Source: Candidatus Aenigmatarchaeota archaeon (GTDB taxonomy: Archaea; Aenigmatarchaeota; Aenigmatarchaeia; JACPZZ01). From it: a stretch of DNA of 16,407 bases. Positions within the stretch are counted from its first letter, which is position 1. Each line of letters starts with the position of its first letter. A program made the position numbers and the translations under genes. The DNA is taken from positions 1-16,407 of the forward strand of contig JACQNY010000101.1 in the NCBI GenBank assembly GCA_016202795.1, read 5' to 3'. This document shows, one piece after another, positions 14,277-16,407 of this stretch. The notes beneath the pieces were generated by a model. That model was not told the origin of the DNA. It searched no databases and worked only from the letters and a program-made list of their open reading frames with translations.

Positions 14277-15152
14277 TCACGCGGAGATTATCAGCCATGC
14301 GCCCACAAGCATTATCAGCGCGGATATGGTCCGGTGTAACAAATGCTTTTCGTGGAACAGCTTTCCTCCAATGGTCGTTGTGAACAAAACGCTCAGGTGG
14401 CGGACTGGGATTACCAGCGAAACGTTTGCCATTGAGACTGCAATGGCCTGCAGCAGACGGTAAGAGACTGTCAATAGCGACGCGGCCAACACCCATTTCG
14501 CGGATTTTCCGATGTCTGAACTTATCCTTTTCAGGTCCGGTTTGTTCGCAATTACGGTCAGGACAGAAAAATTGAAAGCTATGAAGGCGTGCGCTATCAG
14601 GATGTATTGCAGCGGGTTTATGGCTGACAAAACTACCTTGTCGATAATGGAGGAAAACCCGTACAAGATTCCTGACAAAAGGATAAACAAATATAACTTG
14701 GATTTATTTGAAAAGAAAAACGTTTTCAGCGGGTTCGTCAGGTCGTGGTTTTTTACTTCGATCGAATACGCGCCTATTACGATCATGGTTACCCCAATTA
14801 TCTGCCTTATCGTAAATTTCTCCCCCAGCACAAAAAACGCCAGGACAGCAAGAATCGCCGGGTCGAAATTCTTCATCGGAGAAACTATGGATATGGGGAG
14901 TTTTTTCATACCTTTCATTACCAGCAGGAATCCAAATGTTCCGAAAATCGAACCCACGAACAAGACAGCCATTATTTCAAGCGGGACGTTGGACGATATA
15001 AAAAATACCAGCGGAATAAGAATTATAAAATTAGATATCGCAAAGACGGTCGAAAATTCGAGCCCATTCAACGACTTCAGGGATTTTTTATCCGCTATCG
15101 GCGCCAGCGCGGCGAACAACGCGGACAATACCGCGAAAACATACCATTCCAT
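14277..15152 (-). CDS. EamA/DMT-superfamily transporter
   Basis: A 291-residue, highly hydrophobic protein with about ten predicted membrane helices in two repeats of five, the standard EamA layout. The repeats are seen around KKLPISIVSPMKNFDPAILA...FFVLGEKFT in the first half and SMANVSLVIPVRHLSVLFTT...GGKLFHEKH in the second. The characteristic Pro-containing helix and the GE/HEK end of helix 4/9 are both present. The substrate cannot be told; family members export metabolites, amino acids or nucleotide sugars. It lies 39 bases after the 375-residue gene on the same strand and may be co-transcribed with it. Only five bases separate its stop from that of the channel-like gene. Confidence 0.85.
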   Translation of the reverse strand: MEWYVFAVLSALFAALAPIADKKSLKSLNGLEFSTVFAISNFIILIPLVFFISSNVPLEIMAVLFVGSIFGTFGFLLVMKGMKKLPISIVSPMKNFDPAILAVLAFFVLGEKFTIRQIIGVTMIVIGAYSIEVKNHDLTNPLKTFFFSNKSKLYLFILLSGILYGFSSIIDKVVLSAINPLQYILIAHAFIAFNFSVLTVIANKPDLKRISSDIGKSAKWVLAASLLTVSYRLLQAIAVSMANVSLVIPVRHLSVLFTTTIGGKLFHEKHLLHRTISALIMLVGAWLIISA

Positions 15153-15191
15153 ATAAAATCAATGTCAATGCTACGACTAAAACACGTTGAG

Positions 15192-16319
15192 TTAAAATTC
15201 CGGCGCGTCTTCCGCCTGCAGGGCTCCGAAGTATAGAAGATTCGTTTTTTCTTCGAGCAGCGATTCACCGACATTTCCGGGTATCGCGCCTACCCTGACA
15301 GCTTCTTCCATTGCATTTTTTCCGACTATGATAGGAAAGTTACGCCTCAATTTTGTCGGAACCGCAAACACAAACCCTTTCGCGCCCATACGTGCAGCGT
15401 CGGTTATCCTTTGGTCAAGCTCATCGACAACTTCGTTTATGCCCGGGATTGACCTGAATTCCCAGTCGTTATCGCCTAGTCCGAATTTTCTCTGTGCATA
15501 CGATACGCCCTCTTTAACAGCTTCGCCTGCTATTCCAGAACCGCCGCGGCCGCCGGTAACAGCGTAAACCAGGCGTCCCGGGTTGATAATGCCCGGACCA
15601 AAGTAGGCGGAGAACGCGTCGTAACCTTCAACGAAAGGAACCTTTGTCCCTTCTATCAGAGTTTGAGCATCGCTGCCACGAACTAACAGCAGTTTCCAGT
15701 TCAACGCTGGAATGCCTGCTTCTTTGGAGGCTTGACTTGTTCCGATTCGTTGCACCTCTGTGAATGGCATACTACGATAATCTAAAATGTCATAACCATG
15801 GACCTTCTTAAATGCACCAGGAGTTTTGCGTTCCGCCTCTTCAATTGCGGTGCGCACAGCTTCGGGATAATTCCACGCCAGCGGTATAGACCTTTTTTGG
15901 CCCAGTTGCAGCCTGCCCGCGTCCATCGGGTTGGCCGTCGAATCTTCCACGTCGCCCAGTGTGAACGGTTGATCAACGCCAAATTTGGTGATGAATGTCG
16001 CTACTGTGGACAGGCCGCCCCTGTAAACATGGTTAAACGTTGAAACAGGTCTTTTCGGATGGTCGCCTAAAGATACAGTCCTTTCTGAGTCGTATAAGGA
16101 TACCATCCTATTGCCAAACTCCCTGGCCCCTATGGCCGGTTCTGCTATTATGGTGTTGGACCCGTGATATACGCCCAACGAGGCCGAGAAAACAACAGGG
16201 TTGCGCCTGATGAACCCATCCATTAATGTGACGTCCTGTAGCGTAGGGCCCAAGCCCGGCACACGTTCGCCGGTTATGTAAAGCGTTTCCGTTTCCTTAA
16301 ACCATTGGCCTATCGGCAT
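15192..16319 (-). CDS. Conserved-looking soluble protein of unknown function, Cys-free
   Basis: A 375-residue product that I cannot place in any family. It has no signal peptide, no membrane helix and no Cys at all, in contrast to the Cys-rich proteins at the other end of the window. Notable stretches are a Gly-rich loop TGGRGGSGIAGEAV (255-268), which could bind a nucleotide or phosphate, IIAEPAIGAREFGNR (57-71), and repeated use of GxG and PxxG turns suggesting a compact globular enzyme. The start ATG 16317-16319 is preceded by a well-placed palindromic TATA box. It precedes the EamA transporter gene on the same strand, so a link to transport or metabolism of that transporter's substrate is possible but unproved. 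Confidence 0.8.
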   Translation of the reverse strand: MPIGQWFKETETLYITGERVPGLGPTLQDVTLMDGFIRRNPVVFSASLGVYHGSNTIIAEPAIGAREFGNRMVSLYDSERTVSLGDHPKRPVSTFNHVYRGGLSTVATFITKFGVDQPFTLGDVEDSTANPMDAGRLQLGQKRSIPLAWNYPEAVRTAIEEAERKTPGAFKKVHGYDILDYRSMPFTEVQRIGTSQASKEAGIPALNWKLLLVRGSDAQTLIEGTKVPFVEGYDAFSAYFGPGIINPGRLVYAVTGGRGGSGIAGEAVKEGVSYAQRKFGLGDNDWEFRSIPGINEVVDELDQRITDAARMGAKGFVFAVPTKLRRNFPIIVGKNAMEEAVRVGAIPGNVGESLLEEKTNLLYFGALQAEDAPEF

Positions 16320-16339
16320 ACACCCTCTATCGACAGAAA

Positions 16340-16354
16340 GGTATTTAAAATACC
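16340..16354 (-). promoter_or_regulatory. Palindromic TATA box of the 375-residue gene
   Basis: GGTATTT, one central base, AAATACC: a perfect 7-bp inverted repeat containing the TATA-like core, 21-35 bases before ATG 16319. The position fits a near-leaderless archaeal transcript. The symmetry could mean promoter use in both directions or overlap with a dimeric regulator's site. Confidence 0.5.
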
Positions 16355-16407
16355 ATCAACAATCGTTTAATAATAAATATTTCAATATTTATAAAAAATC
16401 TTATAAA
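16355..16407. promoter_or_regulatory. AT-rich intergenic end of the window
   Basis: This stretch is strongly AT-rich and shows no open frame of note. It holds an inverted repeat ATAAATATT (16373-16381), TC, AATATTTAT (16384-16392). It probably belongs to the promoter of a gene beyond the right edge, but nothing inside the window confirms this. Confidence 0.3.

Overview
The window looks archaeal. It encodes an archaeal-length FEN1 with a PCNA-binding tail, an archaeal-type cofactor-independent phosphoglycerate mutase, an AMP phosphorylase / ribose-1,5-bisphosphate isomerase / form III RuBisCO set, class-III-signal (pilin-like) proteins, TATA-like boxes 25-40 bases before starts, and very short gene spacing. 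Small genes, many small membrane-anchored Cys-rich proteins and the AMP-RuBisCO set are common in DPANN archaea, so a DPANN genome is a reasonable inference. No rRNA or other phylogenetic marker here proves it.

Left part (1-5000, all + strand): a cell-surface locus. The tail of a Cys-rich protein is followed by four tightly packed genes whose products each have one N-terminal membrane segment and an extracellular part (103-2988). Next come two tandem paralogous pilin-like proteins with nearly identical N-termini (3033, 3334), the second carrying a poly-Thr stalk and a Cys-rich tip. Last is a secreted protein with two GWNMIS repeats, poly-Thr linkers and a PPC-like C-terminal domain (3893). 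No secretion ATPase or prepilin peptidase lies in the window.

Middle part (5007-11696, mostly - strand): carbon and nucleotide salvage. Read in transcription order on the - strand: ribose-1,5-bisphosphate isomerase, RuBisCO, AMP phosphorylase and a SIS-like protein, with gaps of 21, 38 and 53 bases. The first three complete the route AMP -> ribose-1,5-bisphosphate -> ribulose-1,5-bisphosphate -> 2 x 3-phosphoglycerate. A phosphoglycerate mutase that could pass 3-phosphoglycerate on to lower glycolysis lies nearby, beyond an oppositely oriented 8-oxoguanine DNA glycosylase gene. That mutase has Thr where the family has its nucleophilic Ser.

Right part (11732-16319): protein L-isoaspartyl methyltransferase (+), FEN1 (-), a two-helix channel-like protein with an RCK domain but no recognisable K+ filter (+), an EamA/DMT-type transporter (-), and a Cys-free 375-residue protein I cannot assign (-). 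The last 88 bases are AT-rich promoter sequence.

Non-coding points of note: two convergent gene pairs are separated by perfect hairpins of identical geometry (11-bp stem, 10-nt loop). A further pair of perfect hairpins sits in frame at the 5' end of one surface gene. Several promoters have palindromic TATA regions. I saw no tRNA, rRNA, CRISPR array, transposase or integrase, and no gene-free stretch above 300 bases.
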